A stretch of DNA of 8,483 bases from Porticoccaceae bacterium (GCA_030590275.1 JAUUYV010000054.1:1-8483), one strand, 5' to 3'. Positions 1-6,869 are shown, counted from the stretch's first letter. A program made the numbers and translations. The notes: generated from the sequence alone by a model not told the origin.

Positions 1-20
1 TATAACTTATCGGAATCCCT

Positions 21-1856
21 ATGAGCGAAAACCTCAAGCAACAATCTCGTATTAAAGAACTCATCACCAAAGGTCGTGAACAGGGTTACCTGACTTACGC
101 CGAGGTCAACGACCACCTGCCCGAAGACATCTCCGATCCAGATCAGGTCGAAGATATCATTCAAATGATCAATGACATGGGCATCAACGTATTTGAGACG
201 GCCCCGGATGCCGAAACCCTGTTGATGACTACGGGTGATGCCTCGCCCGACGAAATTGCCGCTGCCGAGGCCGCTGCAGCTCTCGCCGCGGTAGAAACCG
301 AACAACACCGCACCACCGATCCGGTACGCATGTACATGCGCGAAATGGGTTCAGTTGACCTACTAACCCGAGAAGGCGAAATTAAAATTGCCAAACGCAT
401 CGAAGAAGGCATTAGGGAGTTAATGTCGGCCCTGGCCGAATCCCCTGGAACTGTCGATCAAATTCTCGCCGAATACGATAAGGTAGAAAGCGGGGATCGC
501 CGCCTTACCGATATCATCGCCGGCTATCTAAACCCCATGGAGCATGTCCCCTCCGCCCTTGCTACTGCCAAAGCCGCTGCTGCTGCCGCTGCTAACGGAA
601 CCGCCAAAGAACAAGACAAAAAAGACGAAGATGAGGACGAGGGTGGGCTGGACAAAGAAGAAGCCGAACGACGCTTTTCAGAAATCCGCAAGCAAAATGA
701 CAAAACCAAGCGCTCTCTGGCGCGGGGAACTCGCTCAGCCAAATCAGTCCAGAAAAACCTGGAAGACCTCGGTGAGCTATTCAAATTTCTCAAACTCGTA
801 CCCAAGCAGTTTGACCCACTTATCAAGCAAGTCCAGTTTCAGATATCTGAGGTACGCCGGCACGAGCGGGCAATCCTGATGATTTGTGTAAGACAGGCAA
901 AAATGCCACGTCGAAACTTTATCGAAGACTTCCCGGGCAACGAAACCAACCTCAAATGGGCTAGCAATCTGGGGCGCCGTAAACAGCCCTATGCGCAAAC
1001 GATCAGAGACCTGCAGGACGACATCATCCTACCCCAAAAGAAACTTGCACTGATCGAAAAAAGAACTGGGCTAAGCATCGCGGAAATCAAAGACATCAAC
1101 CGCCGCATGTCCATCGGCGAAGCCAAAGCCCGACGTGCCAAAAAGGAAATGGTCGAGGCCAACTTGCGTCTGGTGATCTCCATAGCCAAAAAATACACCA
1201 ATCGCGGACTACAATTTCTCGACCTGATTCAGGAAGGCAATATTGGCCTGATGAAAGCCGTCGACAAATTCGAATACCGACGCGGCTACAAATTCTCGAC
1301 CTATGCCACGTGGTGGATCCGACAGGCCATCACTCGCTCCATTGCCGACCAGGCACGCACCATCCGTATCCCGGTGCATATGATCGAGACCATCAACAAA
1401 CTCAACCGCATCTCTCGACAAATCCTTCAGGAAATGGGTCGCGAACCCACCCCGGAAGAACTCAGCGAACGCATGGAACTGCCGGAAGACAAGATCCGCA
1501 AGGTGCTCAAAATAGCCAAAGAACCCATCTCTATGGAAACCCCCATTGGAGACGATGAAGACTCTCACCTGGGTGATTTCATCGAGGACATCAACGTTGC
1601 TTCCCCGGTTAACTCCGCGACTCAGGAGAGCCTAACCGAGGCCACCAACGAAGTCCTGGCATCCCTCACCGCTCGCGAAGCCAAGGTACTGCGCATGCGC
1701 TTTGGTATCGATATGAATACCGACCACACCCTGGAAGAGGTCGGCAAACAGTTCGACGTGACCCGGGAGCGTATCCGCCAAATCGAAGCTAAAGCACTGC
1801 GCAAACTGCGACACCCAAGCCGCTCCGATCATATGCGCAGTTTTTTAGACGAATAA
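21..1856 (+). CDS. rpoD: RNA polymerase primary sigma factor RpoD (sigma-70)
   Basis: This is the housekeeping sigma subunit, which directs core RNA polymerase to -35/-10 promoters. At 611 residues it matches the E. coli length (613). Region 1.1 covers about residues 8-62 and region 1.2 about 98-130 ([13 protein letters not shown]). A non-conserved region with an alanine run (183-191) and an acidic Lys/Asp/Glu stretch (197-216) follows. Region 2 begins near 370; the -10 reading segment [19 protein letters not shown] is at 423-441, with Gln435 and Thr438 at the positions of E. coli Gln437 and Thr440. Region 3 is about 450-530. The region 4.2 helix-turn-helix is about 569-601, with Arg582, Glu583 and Arg586 matching E. 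coli Arg584, Glu585 and Arg588, which contact the -35 box. The ATG at 21 is preceded only by a weak ribosome-binding match (CGGA, 8 to 9 bases upstream), but region 1.1 starts just after it, so the start is sound. In many gammaproteobacteria dnaG lies upstream; that is off this window. Confidence 0.99.
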   Translation: MSENLKQQSRIKELITKGREQGYLTYAEVNDHLPEDISDPDQVEDIIQMINDMGINVFETAPDAETLLMTTGDASPDEIAAAEAAAALAAVETEQHRTTDPVRMYMREMGSVDLLTREGEIKIAKRIEEGIRELMSALAESPGTVDQILAEYDKVESGDRRLTDIIAGYLNPMEHVPSALATAKAAAAAAANGTAKEQDKKDEDEDEGGLDKEEAERRFSEIRKQNDKTKRSLARGTRSAKSVQKNLEDLGELFKFLKLVPKQFDPLIKQVQFQISEVRRHERAILMICVRQAKMPRRNFIEDFPGNETNLKWASNLGRRKQPYAQTIRDLQDDIILPQKKLALIEKRTGLSIAEIKDINRRMSIGEAKARRAKKEMVEANLRLVISIAKKYTNRGLQFLDLIQEGNIGLMKAVDKFEYRRGYKFSTYATWWIRQAITRSIADQARTIRIPVHMIETINKLNRISRQILQEMGREPTPEELSERMELPEDKIRKVLKIAKEPISMETPIGDDEDSHLGDFIEDINVASPVNSATQESLTEATNEVLASLTAREAKVLRMRFGIDMNTDHTLEEVGKQFDVTRERIRQIEAKALRKLRHPSRSDHMRSFLDE

Positions 1857-2039
1857 AAAAATACGGCTGGAGAGTGGCCGCAAAGCCTTTTACAATGCCT
1901 ACAATAAATGCCGGCAATGACTACCTGGAAGGAATGTCGCCCACTCGTGCTTTTAATTTAATAAAGCCGAGGGCGGTAAGGTAGCGGCCGAAGCAAAAGC
2001 AATAAATATCGTTAATAAATCGGCGAAAAACAAGTTAAA
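1857..2039. other. Spacer between rpoD and the tRNA gene
   Basis: No gene is supported here. Short open stretches exist on both strands, for example a 29-codon ATG frame starting near 1894, but none has a convincing ribosome-binding site or recognisable protein. A weak candidate terminator for rpoD is the GGCT at 1865-1868 pairing with AGCC at 1884-1887, followed by four T (1888-1891); the stem is only four pairs with a long loop, so I would not rely on it. The 60 bases before the tRNA are AT-rich, as expected for a promoter, but I see no clear -35/-10 pair. The tRNA could be co-transcribed with rpoD or have its own promoter. Confidence 0.5.
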
Positions 2040-2116
2040 GGGCCTTTAGCTCAGTTGGTTAGAGCATCCGACTCATAATCGGCAGGTCCCCAGTTCAAGT
2101 CTGGGAAGGCCCACCA
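2040..2116 (+). tRNA. tRNA-Ile(CAU), the lysidine-modified isoleucine tRNA (tRNA-Ile2)
   Basis: A complete 77-base cloverleaf with encoded CCA (2114-2116). The acceptor stem GGGCCTT pairs perfectly with AAGGCCC. The D stem is GCTC/GAGC, the T stem CCCAG/CTGGG with loop TTCAAGT, and the anticodon CAT is at 2074-2076 in loop CTCATAA. A CAU anticodon could mean elongator Met or Ile2. The acceptor pairs C4-G69 and C5-G68 are the ones TilS is known to use to pick Ile2 in E. coli, and the start GGGCC and position just after rpoD (as ileX in E. coli) point the same way. If so, C34 becomes lysidine and the tRNA reads AUA codons. Oddity: positions 27 and 43 (T2067, C2083) do not pair, leaving a four-pair anticodon stem. 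Identity as a tRNA is certain; Ile2 rather than Met is likely. Confidence 0.93.
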
Positions 2117-2138
2117 AATACATCAAAGCTTACAAAAA

Positions 2139-2300
2139 TTAAAACATTGCAGCGCTCAAAATAGGGCGCTTGCGGAACACTTCATATAAAAACACATCTT
2201 TCCTATTGACGTCATAGACCACCTCACACCGACCGTCTCTGGCGGTGATATGGTAGATCGCACCAGTATTTTCTAGTGGATGAACGGAGGTCGAAGACAC
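2139..2300 (-). pseudogene. N-terminal remnant of a Y1 (IS200-like/RAYT) transposase
   Basis: A 53-codon frame from a GTG at 2300 to a TAA at 2139; the frame is open back to 2345. It encodes ...PLENTGAIYHITARDGRC followed by EVVYDVNRKDVFLYEVF. This matches, from memory, the start of REP-associated tyrosine transposases (Y1_Tnp domain, COG1943), whose typical opening is P-L-x(4)-G-A-[LI]-Y-H-I-T-A-R-G-x-R-x-E-x-I-Y-x-D-D-x-D-R-x-x-F-L-x-V-L. The match stops after about 45 residues. The HxH metal-binding motif and the catalytic tyrosine, normally further along, are absent, and the frame ends 22 bases from the tRNA 3' end. The usual Gly-Asp after T-A-R is Asp-Gly here, a sign of drift. I infer a truncated, inactive fragment. 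No ribosome-binding site is apparent. Confidence 0.6.
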
Positions 2301-2307
2301 CCTTCGA
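2291..2307. repeat. Small hairpin (perfect 6-bp inverted repeat)
   Basis: TCGAAG (2291-2296) and CTTCGA (2302-2307) flank a five-base loop. It lies downstream of the stop of the dehydrogenase operon on the minus strand and overlaps the start of the transposase remnant. There is no T-run on either side, so it is a poor intrinsic terminator. RAYT transposases are known to travel with short palindromic (REP-type) hairpins, but with a single copy in this window that link is speculative. Confidence 0.3.
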
Positions 2308-2364
2308 GAGGCTGGCCTGGAGTAGTGCCGATCACAAACAAGCTGTCATTCAAGGTTAAAGTAA

Positions 2365-3450
2365 TCACCAGCCCTGGACTAAGGCAGCCTCTTCGCGGAC
2401 TAGTTCAGGTGCTCCCAGTAATTGTCGATCCAGACCAATACGCTTGAACCAGTAATGCAAGCCAAGCAAATCAGTAAAACCGATACCACCATGGACCTCC
2501 GTTGATGTTTTGGCAATAAAGCGACCTACTTCTGATAAATGCGATTTGGCGTGACATGTCAGCAGTCTAGCCTCATCGGGCATCTCGTTGGCCGCGTGAG
2601 CAGCGTACCAAATCAAAGAACGACAGGGTTCTAGCTCCGCAGCCATGTCTGCGCACATATGTTTGACCGCCTGAAAAGAACCGATGACGCGATCAAATTG
2701 CTTACGCTCTTTGGCGTAAGCGATAGCTTTCTCCATCATCACCTCAGAGGCACCGAAACTATCAGCAGCTAACATCAAGCGGCCTGCATCTATCGTTTTT
2801 AGCAATGCTTCTTTATTACCTTCAGATCCGGGTAAGAGTTCAGCTTCTACGCTATCGAAAACAATTTCAGCGAGCGCTCGGGTTTTGTCTATGGTCTTTA
2901 ACTCCTGCCGGGCAAGGCCGGTAGCATTAGCATCGACTATATAAAGGGCACCACCATCATCCGCTATGATCAGCATATCCGCATCAAGGCCATCGAGCAC
3001 GAACATGGCCTTACCAGTGAGTTTGCCTTCGCTACACACTATGCCGTCAGTTTCCCTTCGAGCTATTTGCTCTGTCACGCCGACACCGAAGACCGTTTCT
3101 CCTGCTGCGATTTTGGGTAACCAGGTTTCTTTTTGACGCTCATCGCCGGCACTTAATAATGCCACTGGAGCCATGATGGCCGAAGCAATAAACGGCACCG
3201 GAGCCACAGCGCGGCCCAGAGCTTCAGCGACTAAAGCCGCGTCCAGGAACCCCAGACCCACACCACCGAACTCTTCAGGAATAATGATGCCCAGGATGCC
3301 CAGTTCACTGATGCCTTGCCACACACCACTTTGTTGAGTGATCTTGTTCTCTGCCGCCTGGCGCACCTCATCCAGGCTACACTTACTCTCTAAATATCGA
3401 CACACACTATCTTGCAGTATTCGCTGCTCTTCGCTTAATGCAAATTCCAT
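2365..3450 (-). CDS. Acyl-CoA dehydrogenase, FAD-contacting partner subunit (FadE28/ChsE1-like)
   Basis: A 361-residue acyl-CoA dehydrogenase family protein. The N-terminal helical domain (about 1-115) includes the typical GILGIIIPEEFGGVGLGFLD at 51-70. A short beta domain (about 120-205) follows, then the C-terminal helical domain. Motifs used by the family to hold FAD across the dimer are present: ERKQFDRVIGSFQAVKH at 248-264 and HGGIGFT at 320-326. The usual catalytic Glu is missing at both known places: the C-terminal YEGT site reads LLGAP (344-348), and helix G reads AGRLMLAAD (222-230). The T-E-P-x-x-G-S-D signature is degraded to TEQIARRE (126-133). This pattern fits the non-catalytic subunit of an alpha2beta2 dehydrogenase working with the gene 11 bases upstream. 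The ribosome-binding site AAGGGG (3458-3463) overlaps that gene's stop codon, so translation is probably coupled. The substrate is unknown; steroid side-chain CoA esters are one possibility. Confidence 0.93.
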   Translation of the reverse strand: MEFALSEEQRILQDSVCRYLESKCSLDEVRQAAENKITQQSGVWQGISELGILGIIIPEEFGGVGLGFLDAALVAEALGRAVAPVPFIASAIMAPVALLSAGDERQKETWLPKIAAGETVFGVGVTEQIARRETDGIVCSEGKLTGKAMFVLDGLDADMLIIADDGGALYIVDANATGLARQELKTIDKTRALAEIVFDSVEAELLPGSEGNKEALLKTIDAGRLMLAADSFGASEVMMEKAIAYAKERKQFDRVIGSFQAVKHMCADMAAELEPCRSLIWYAAHAANEMPDEARLLTCHAKSHLSEVGRFIAKTSTEVHGGIGFTDLLGLHYWFKRIGLDRQLLGAPELVREEAALVQGW

Positions 3451-3457
3451 GAATAGG

Positions 3458-3463
3458 CCCCTT
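3458..3463 (-). promoter_or_regulatory. Ribosome-binding site overlapping the upstream stop codon
   Basis: On the minus strand AAGGGG begins within the TAA stop of the upstream dehydrogenase and sits seven bases before the ATG of the downstream one. The overlap implies the two proteins are made together, as expected for subunits of one enzyme. Confidence 0.7.
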
Positions 3464-4652
3464 AGCTCGCTTTGTATTTTGGTTCTTTAGGTAAGCCAAG
3501 GGCCCGTTCACCAATCATGTTTTTTTGAATTTGAGCCGTACCCCCACCAATGATCAATCCAAGATCGACCATATAATTACGTTGCCACATACCATCATCG
3601 CGTAGATAGGGGCTGTCTTCATACAGGACGCCTAATTCGCCCATGGCATCGATTGCCAGAGCAGCTATTTGGTGATTAAGCTCACAACCCACCAGTTTCA
3701 CGATCCAGCGCGCCAGGCCTGGTTCCTCATTTTTTGCGTTCGCGGTGAGTATTCGCATGCCGTTATATTTCATCGACAGCATGCGCGCCTGTAAGCGTAA
3801 TAGCTGATCTCGGTAGAGTGGAATTTCGATTAATGGTTTGCCATCTATGTTTTCGTTTTTCAATATTTCTACTAAAGCGCGAAAACGACTTTCTGTTTGA
3901 TTGGGATCACCCAGGCTGCCACGCTCATGCTTAAGGGTTGTATTGGCAACAAACCATCCTTCGCCTCGCTTACCAATAATCTGATCTTTTGGTACGCGTA
4001 CGTCAGTAAAAAAAGTTTCGTTAAAAATGGCTTCACCGGTCATTGTCACGAGTGGGCGTACTTCAATGCCCGGTGTATCCATCGAAAAAATAAGATAACT
4101 GATGCCCTTATGCTTGGGCGCATCAGGTTCTGTTCTCACAAGACAAAAACACATGTCCGCATAATGAGCACTGGAAGTCCAAATCTTTTGTCCATTGATG
4201 ACCCAATCATCACCGTCTAATACCGCTTTGGTAGAAAGAGATGCTAAATCAGAACCGGAACCAGGCTCTGAATAGCCCTGGCACCAGGTCATTTCGCCTC
4301 TTATGGTGGGGCCAATTAAGGTTTGTTTTTGTTCTTCCGTGCCTAGCTCCAGAACCACTGGCACCAAACGGGCGTCACCGCTATGGCCCGGCTTCACTTT
4401 GGCTTTGGCAAATTCTTCGGCAATAATATGATTTTTAAGACTGTCAGGCTCAGCGCCATAGCCGCCGTATTCTTTTGGTACAGAGCGAGCAGCGTAACCG
4501 TGTTTGATGAGTAGCTGTTGCCAGGCGCGGGCTATATCATCGGCTTTTCCCCAGCCCGTTCGACCTTTGGGTGACTGGCTTTTGTTTTCTTTAAGAAACT
4601 GCTGCACCTCAGCCCTGAACGCTTCGTATTCCTCGTTGTAGGCAAGATCCAT
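3462..4652 (-). CDS. Acyl-CoA dehydrogenase, catalytic subunit (FadE29/ChsE2-like)
   Basis: A 396-residue acyl-CoA dehydrogenase, expected to introduce an alpha-beta double bond into an acyl-CoA and pass electrons to ETF. The N-terminal domain includes SVPKEYGGYGAEPDSL (57-72). QGYSEPGSGSDLAS (125-138) is the flavin/substrate signature, followed by the beta domain with VINGQKIWTSSAHYADM (151-167) and HKGISYLIF (181-189). At the common C-terminal catalytic site the protein has IIGGGTAQIQ (367-376), with Gly in place of Glu. A Glu is instead present on helix G in LKHERG (Glu243), the position used by isovaleryl-CoA dehydrogenase and by FadE29. The R-x-Q-F and HGGxGF FAD-contact motifs are not found here but occur in the downstream gene product. 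Start: ATG at 4652 with AAAAGGA (4661-4667) eight bases upstream. First gene of a two-gene operon. Confidence 0.95.
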   Translation of the reverse strand: MDLAYNEEYEAFRAEVQQFLKENKSQSPKGRTGWGKADDIARAWQQLLIKHGYAARSVPKEYGGYGAEPDSLKNHIIAEEFAKAKVKPGHSGDARLVPVVLELGTEEQKQTLIGPTIRGEMTWCQGYSEPGSGSDLASLSTKAVLDGDDWVINGQKIWTSSAHYADMCFCLVRTEPDAPKHKGISYLIFSMDTPGIEVRPLVTMTGEAIFNETFFTDVRVPKDQIIGKRGEGWFVANTTLKHERGSLGDPNQTESRFRALVEILKNENIDGKPLIEIPLYRDQLLRLQARMLSMKYNGMRILTANAKNEEPGLARWIVKLVGCELNHQIAALAIDAMGELGVLYEDSPYLRDDGMWQRNYMVDLGLIIGGGTAQIQKNMIGERALGLPKEPKYKAS

Positions 4653-4679
4653 AGGTGATTTCCTTTTGTTGAAGTGGAT

Positions 4680-4871
4680 TTAAGCCAGATTTAAGGGGCA
4701 TGAGCCATTCTTACACTCTTTCCACGCTCCCTCGTCTATCCTGTCCTGCCTTGTATCCCAGTTTACGTTCATCTCTTTATTTGAAATAGCCATTACCCAG
4801 GGGTATACGAATTTGCCTAACCATCCCCCGACAAAGTACCTTACCGTTTGTAGGGTAAAGACCCAAGCCAC
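4680..4871 (-). CDS. Hypothetical small open frame, 63 residues, doubtful
   Basis: A GTG-started frame ending 27 bases before the dehydrogenase operon. A possible ribosome-binding stretch (GAGGG, four bases before GTG) is present. Residues 1-30 are hydrophobic with several Trp and aromatic residues (VGGWLGKFVYPWVMAIS at 14-30) and could span a membrane once; the rest is charged (WDTRQDRIDEGAWKECKNG at 38-56). No family recognised. It may be the second half of a frameshifted gene whose first half is the frame at 5011-4871. Confidence 0.2.
   Translation of the reverse strand: MAWVFTLQTVRYFVGGWLGKFVYPWVMAISNKEMNVNWDTRQDRIDEGAWKECKNGSCPLNLA
4839..4860. promoter_or_regulatory. Imperfect inverted repeat, possible operator or hairpin
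   Basis: CCTTACC (4839-4845) and GGTAAAG (4854-4860) are inverted copies, seven pairs with one G-T wobble when folded, around an eight-base spacer. It lies about 190 bases upstream of the dehydrogenase operon. The 22-base size would suit a dimeric repressor of TetR type, but no regulator gene is in the window, so this is only a candidate. Confidence 0.2.
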
Positions 4872-5033
4872 TATTCCCTCAACTTCGGCGGGCAGGTCGT
4901 CTTATTCCCAATTGGAAGATCGTCCTTTATAGTTAGGCCGTCCCTATTACTGATTCTAGCTGCCTGACTGGTCTCAATAAACTGGCCCTTAAATATAGGG
5001 CGATACCTCACAACAGCTCTACCGGAAGAAAAT

Positions 5034-5357
5034 ATGGAATTTACTTTTTTAGTTTTACACCAGTTTTTTTTAGGTATCTATTTAACAATGCCGCTACTGA
5101 TACTCCTCTTATTACTAGTCATCGCACTCGGTCAATGGGTCGGCCGCATTGAACACTGGGATAAATTCACGGCGCTCTACTGGTCTTTTATCACCGCCCT
5201 GACCATTGGTTATGGCGATATTCGGCCCATGGAAAAGAGCACGAGGGCATTATCCATACTGATCGGCATGCTCGGCATTATGTTTACCGGAATTATCGTC
5301 GCCATTACTATCGCAGCTACGAGAAAAGCCCTGGAAACCGTCATTGGCGCTGAGTGA
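5034..5357 (+). CDS. Two-transmembrane potassium channel pore protein (Ion_trans_2 family)
   Basis: A 107-residue inner-membrane protein with the layout of a KcsA-type subunit: outer helix about 14-33 (very Leu-rich), pore helix about 44-56, selectivity filter TIGYGD at 57-62, and inner helix about 72-95. The filter is the classic K+ filter, so K+ selectivity is well supported; four subunits would be needed for a pore. The chain ends about 12 residues after the inner helix, leaving no room for an RCK, cyclic-nucleotide or voltage-sensing domain. How it is gated is unknown. Its ATG at 5034 has GGAAG at 5024-5028, five bases upstream. It is alone on its strand, diverging from the dehydrogenase operon and converging on the efflux operon. 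Confidence 0.93.
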   Translation: MEFTFLVLHQFFLGIYLTMPLLILLLLLVIALGQWVGRIEHWDKFTALYWSFITALTIGYGDIRPMEKSTRALSILIGMLGIMFTGIIVAITIAATRKALETVIGAE

Positions 5358-5385
5358 AACAAAGCCATACCCGCCACGACCACAG

Positions 5386-5401
5386 CCCGTAAGCATACGG
5401 G
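5386..5401. terminator. Hairpin between convergent genes
   Basis: CCCGTA (5386-5391), loop AGCA, TACGGG (5396-5401): a perfect 6-bp stem, extendable by one G-T pair, lying between the stop of the channel gene and the stop of the outer-membrane factor gene. The position suits a bidirectional terminator, but there is no clear T-tract on either side, so intrinsic termination would be weak. Confidence 0.4.
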
Positions 5402-5426
5402 TGAAGAAGGCTAAAACCAGCGCAAT

Positions 5427-6869
5427 TTACGGGGCCTGCTTAATCGCCGGATCAACCTCCTCTGGTACCCAGCCACCGCCCAGTGATTTGTATAATTCAA
5501 CCACTGCATTCAGACCTAACTGAAAAGACTGACTTTCATTTAGCTCCGCAGAAAACAGCCTGCGGCTGGCCTCCTGCACCTCGAGATAATCGACGACACC
5601 GGCATTGTAACGAGCACGGGACAAGCGCTCGGCATTTCGGGCCGCTGCAGCCTGACGACTATAAGCCTGGTACGTCTGTTGGTAGGTACGAACTGCGACC
5701 AGGGCATCAGCCACCTCACGAAATGCCTGCTGTAAAGTGGCTTCGTAGGTATGTAGAGCCTGCTCAGCGCGGGCTCGTTGCGCTTCGCTTTGTGCCTTTA
5801 ACTGCCCCCAGTTCAGCACCGGCGCAAAAATATTCCCTGCAATGCCCCAGCTTTCTGCATCGCTGTCATTGAGGTCGGATAAGTCATCACTCACAGCACC
5901 AAAACTACCGGTCAGGGATAATGACGGGTAACGCAGCGCTTCAGCAACACCCATTAAAGCGGTCTCGGCATGAAGTGTCTGCTCCGCCGCCACCACATCC
6001 GGTCGACGCTGTAATAATTCAGAGGGTAAGCCGGTGGGTATATCGGGCAACAATTGTTGTTCTTCGAGCGGCAGACCACGGTTAATCGGGCCGGGGTTAC
6101 GACCCAGTAAAACCGCCAGGCTGTGCTCGGTCTGTGCAATTTGTCGTTGAAAAGTAGCGACCGCCACCTCGGCATCGGCGAGCTCGACCTGAGCCTGGTT
6201 TAGATCAAGTTCGGGAACGGTGCCCCTGTTAAACCGTGCCTGAATAATTTCCAGACTGCTCTGGCGACTATCAACCGTGCGCATGGAGATCTTCAAACGC
6301 TCATCCAGATCAAGGAGCAGTAGGTAGGCGCTTGCCACATTAGCCACAAGACTCAAAGCCACATGACGCTGAACCGCTTCGCTGGCTAACAGTGAGGCCT
6401 GCGCACTTTCGGTGGCTCTGCTCAATTTACGCCATAAATCCAGCTCAAAGGAAAGATTGCCCATAACGGAGAAACTTTCCTCGATACCGGCACCGGGCAC
6501 TAACAGCTGGCTTTGTCTGCCCCGCCCTGCTCCACCCGTAATATCGAAAAAGGGAAATTGATTCGCACGGGTGCTGGTCAATTGCGCGTTGGCCTGAACC
6601 ATGCGGCTCAAAGCGATACTAAGGTCCTTATTCTCCGCCAGAGCGGTACGGATCAAGTTCTGTAACTGAGCGTCCTGAAAAACCTGCCACCAGTCCAGGT
6701 TAGCAATGCTTTCGCCCTGATCAGGGTTTGAAGACTGTTCATTATCTGCGTAATAAGTAGCAGGCACATCCAGTTCAGGCCGTTCGTAATCGGGCGTTAG
6801 TGCACAGCCAGTCAAGAGCGCACTGCACATGAGCCCCACGCGCAAAGAGGCAATGTCGAAGCGAGCCAT
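5427..6869 (-). CDS. Outer-membrane factor lipoprotein of an RND efflux system (NodT/OprM family)
   Basis: A 480-residue TolC-superfamily protein forming the outer-membrane channel of a tripartite exporter. A lipoprotein signal is visible: charged start, hydrophobic stretch, and lipobox LLTG with Cys22 as the lipidated residue. ALTPDYERPELDVPATY follows directly, as is usual for NodT-type proteins. Two outer-membrane efflux repeats are present (about 60-255 and 285-465). Family hallmarks include DLDLNQAQVELA-like helices (here PELDLNQAQVELADAE at 219-234), LLQRRPDVVAAEQ (285-297), RYPSLSLTGSFG (313-324) and RYNAGVVDYLEVQEA (420-434). Length is normal (about 460-500). Its ATG directly follows the stop of the RND gene (TAAATG), with a near-perfect ribosome-binding site inside the last codons of that gene, so the two are translationally coupled. 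Substrates cannot be told from this subunit. Confidence 0.97.
   Translation of the reverse strand: MARFDIASLRVGLMCSALLTGCALTPDYERPELDVPATYYADNEQSSNPDQGESIANLDWWQVFQDAQLQNLIRTALAENKDLSIALSRMVQANAQLTSTRANQFPFFDITGGAGRGRQSQLLVPGAGIEESFSVMGNLSFELDLWRKLSRATESAQASLLASEAVQRHVALSLVANVASAYLLLLDLDERLKISMRTVDSRQSSLEIIQARFNRGTVPELDLNQAQVELADAEVAVATFQRQIAQTEHSLAVLLGRNPGPINRGLPLEEQQLLPDIPTGLPSELLQRRPDVVAAEQTLHAETALMGVAEALRYPSLSLTGSFGAVSDDLSDLNDSDAESWGIAGNIFAPVLNWGQLKAQSEAQRARAEQALHTYEATLQQAFREVADALVAVRTYQQTYQAYSRQAAAARNAERLSRARYNAGVVDYLEVQEASRRLFSAELNESQSFQLGLNAVVELYKSLGGGWVPEEVDPAIKQAP

Larger units (their letters stand above)
4653..5033. other. Divergent intergenic region with unidentified open frames and an inverted repeat
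   Basis: 381 bases between the start of the dehydrogenase operon (minus) and the start of the channel gene (plus), so promoters for both should lie here; I see no strong -35/-10 pair for either. Two consecutive minus-strand frames fill most of it: a GTG frame at 5011-4871 (46 residues, containing IETSQAARISNRDGLTIKDD) and a GTG frame at 4871-4680 (63 residues, Trp-rich, hydrophobic first half, charged second half). Stop and start overlap as TAGTG. I do not recognise either protein; they could be small genes, one frameshifted gene, or chance. A 9-bp inverted repeat, ATTTAAGGG at 4689-4697 and CCCTTAAAT at 4986-4994, brackets the region. Confidence 0.4.

Noticed and set aside
524..826. Reverse-strand open frame inside rpoD (100 residues).
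   Set aside because: Low-complexity Ser/Ala translation antisense to the alanine and acidic runs of rpoD; a shadow of the real gene. Similar antisense frames within the dehydrogenase, outer-membrane factor and RND genes were dropped for the same reason.
1894..1983. 29-codon ATG frame between rpoD and the tRNA.
   Set aside because: No ribosome-binding site, no recognisable sequence, and length within chance expectation.
2040..2116. tRNA gene as an integration (att) site, with a repeat of its 3' end marking an island.
   Set aside because: I found no second copy of the tRNA 3' end in the window and no integrase gene.
2151..2170. AGCGC/GCGCT inverted repeat as a terminator for the tRNA.
   Set aside because: Only five pairs, no T-run after it, and it lies within the transposase-remnant reading frame.
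2236..2258. Strong resemblance to a phage lambda operator: the minus strand reads TATCACCGCCAGAG, identical to the first 14 bases of lambda OR1.
   Set aside because: The same bases encode the Y-H-I-T-A-R motif of the transposase remnant in frame, which explains the match. The expected second half differs, no other operator copies or cI/cro-like gene are present, and there is no matching promoter.
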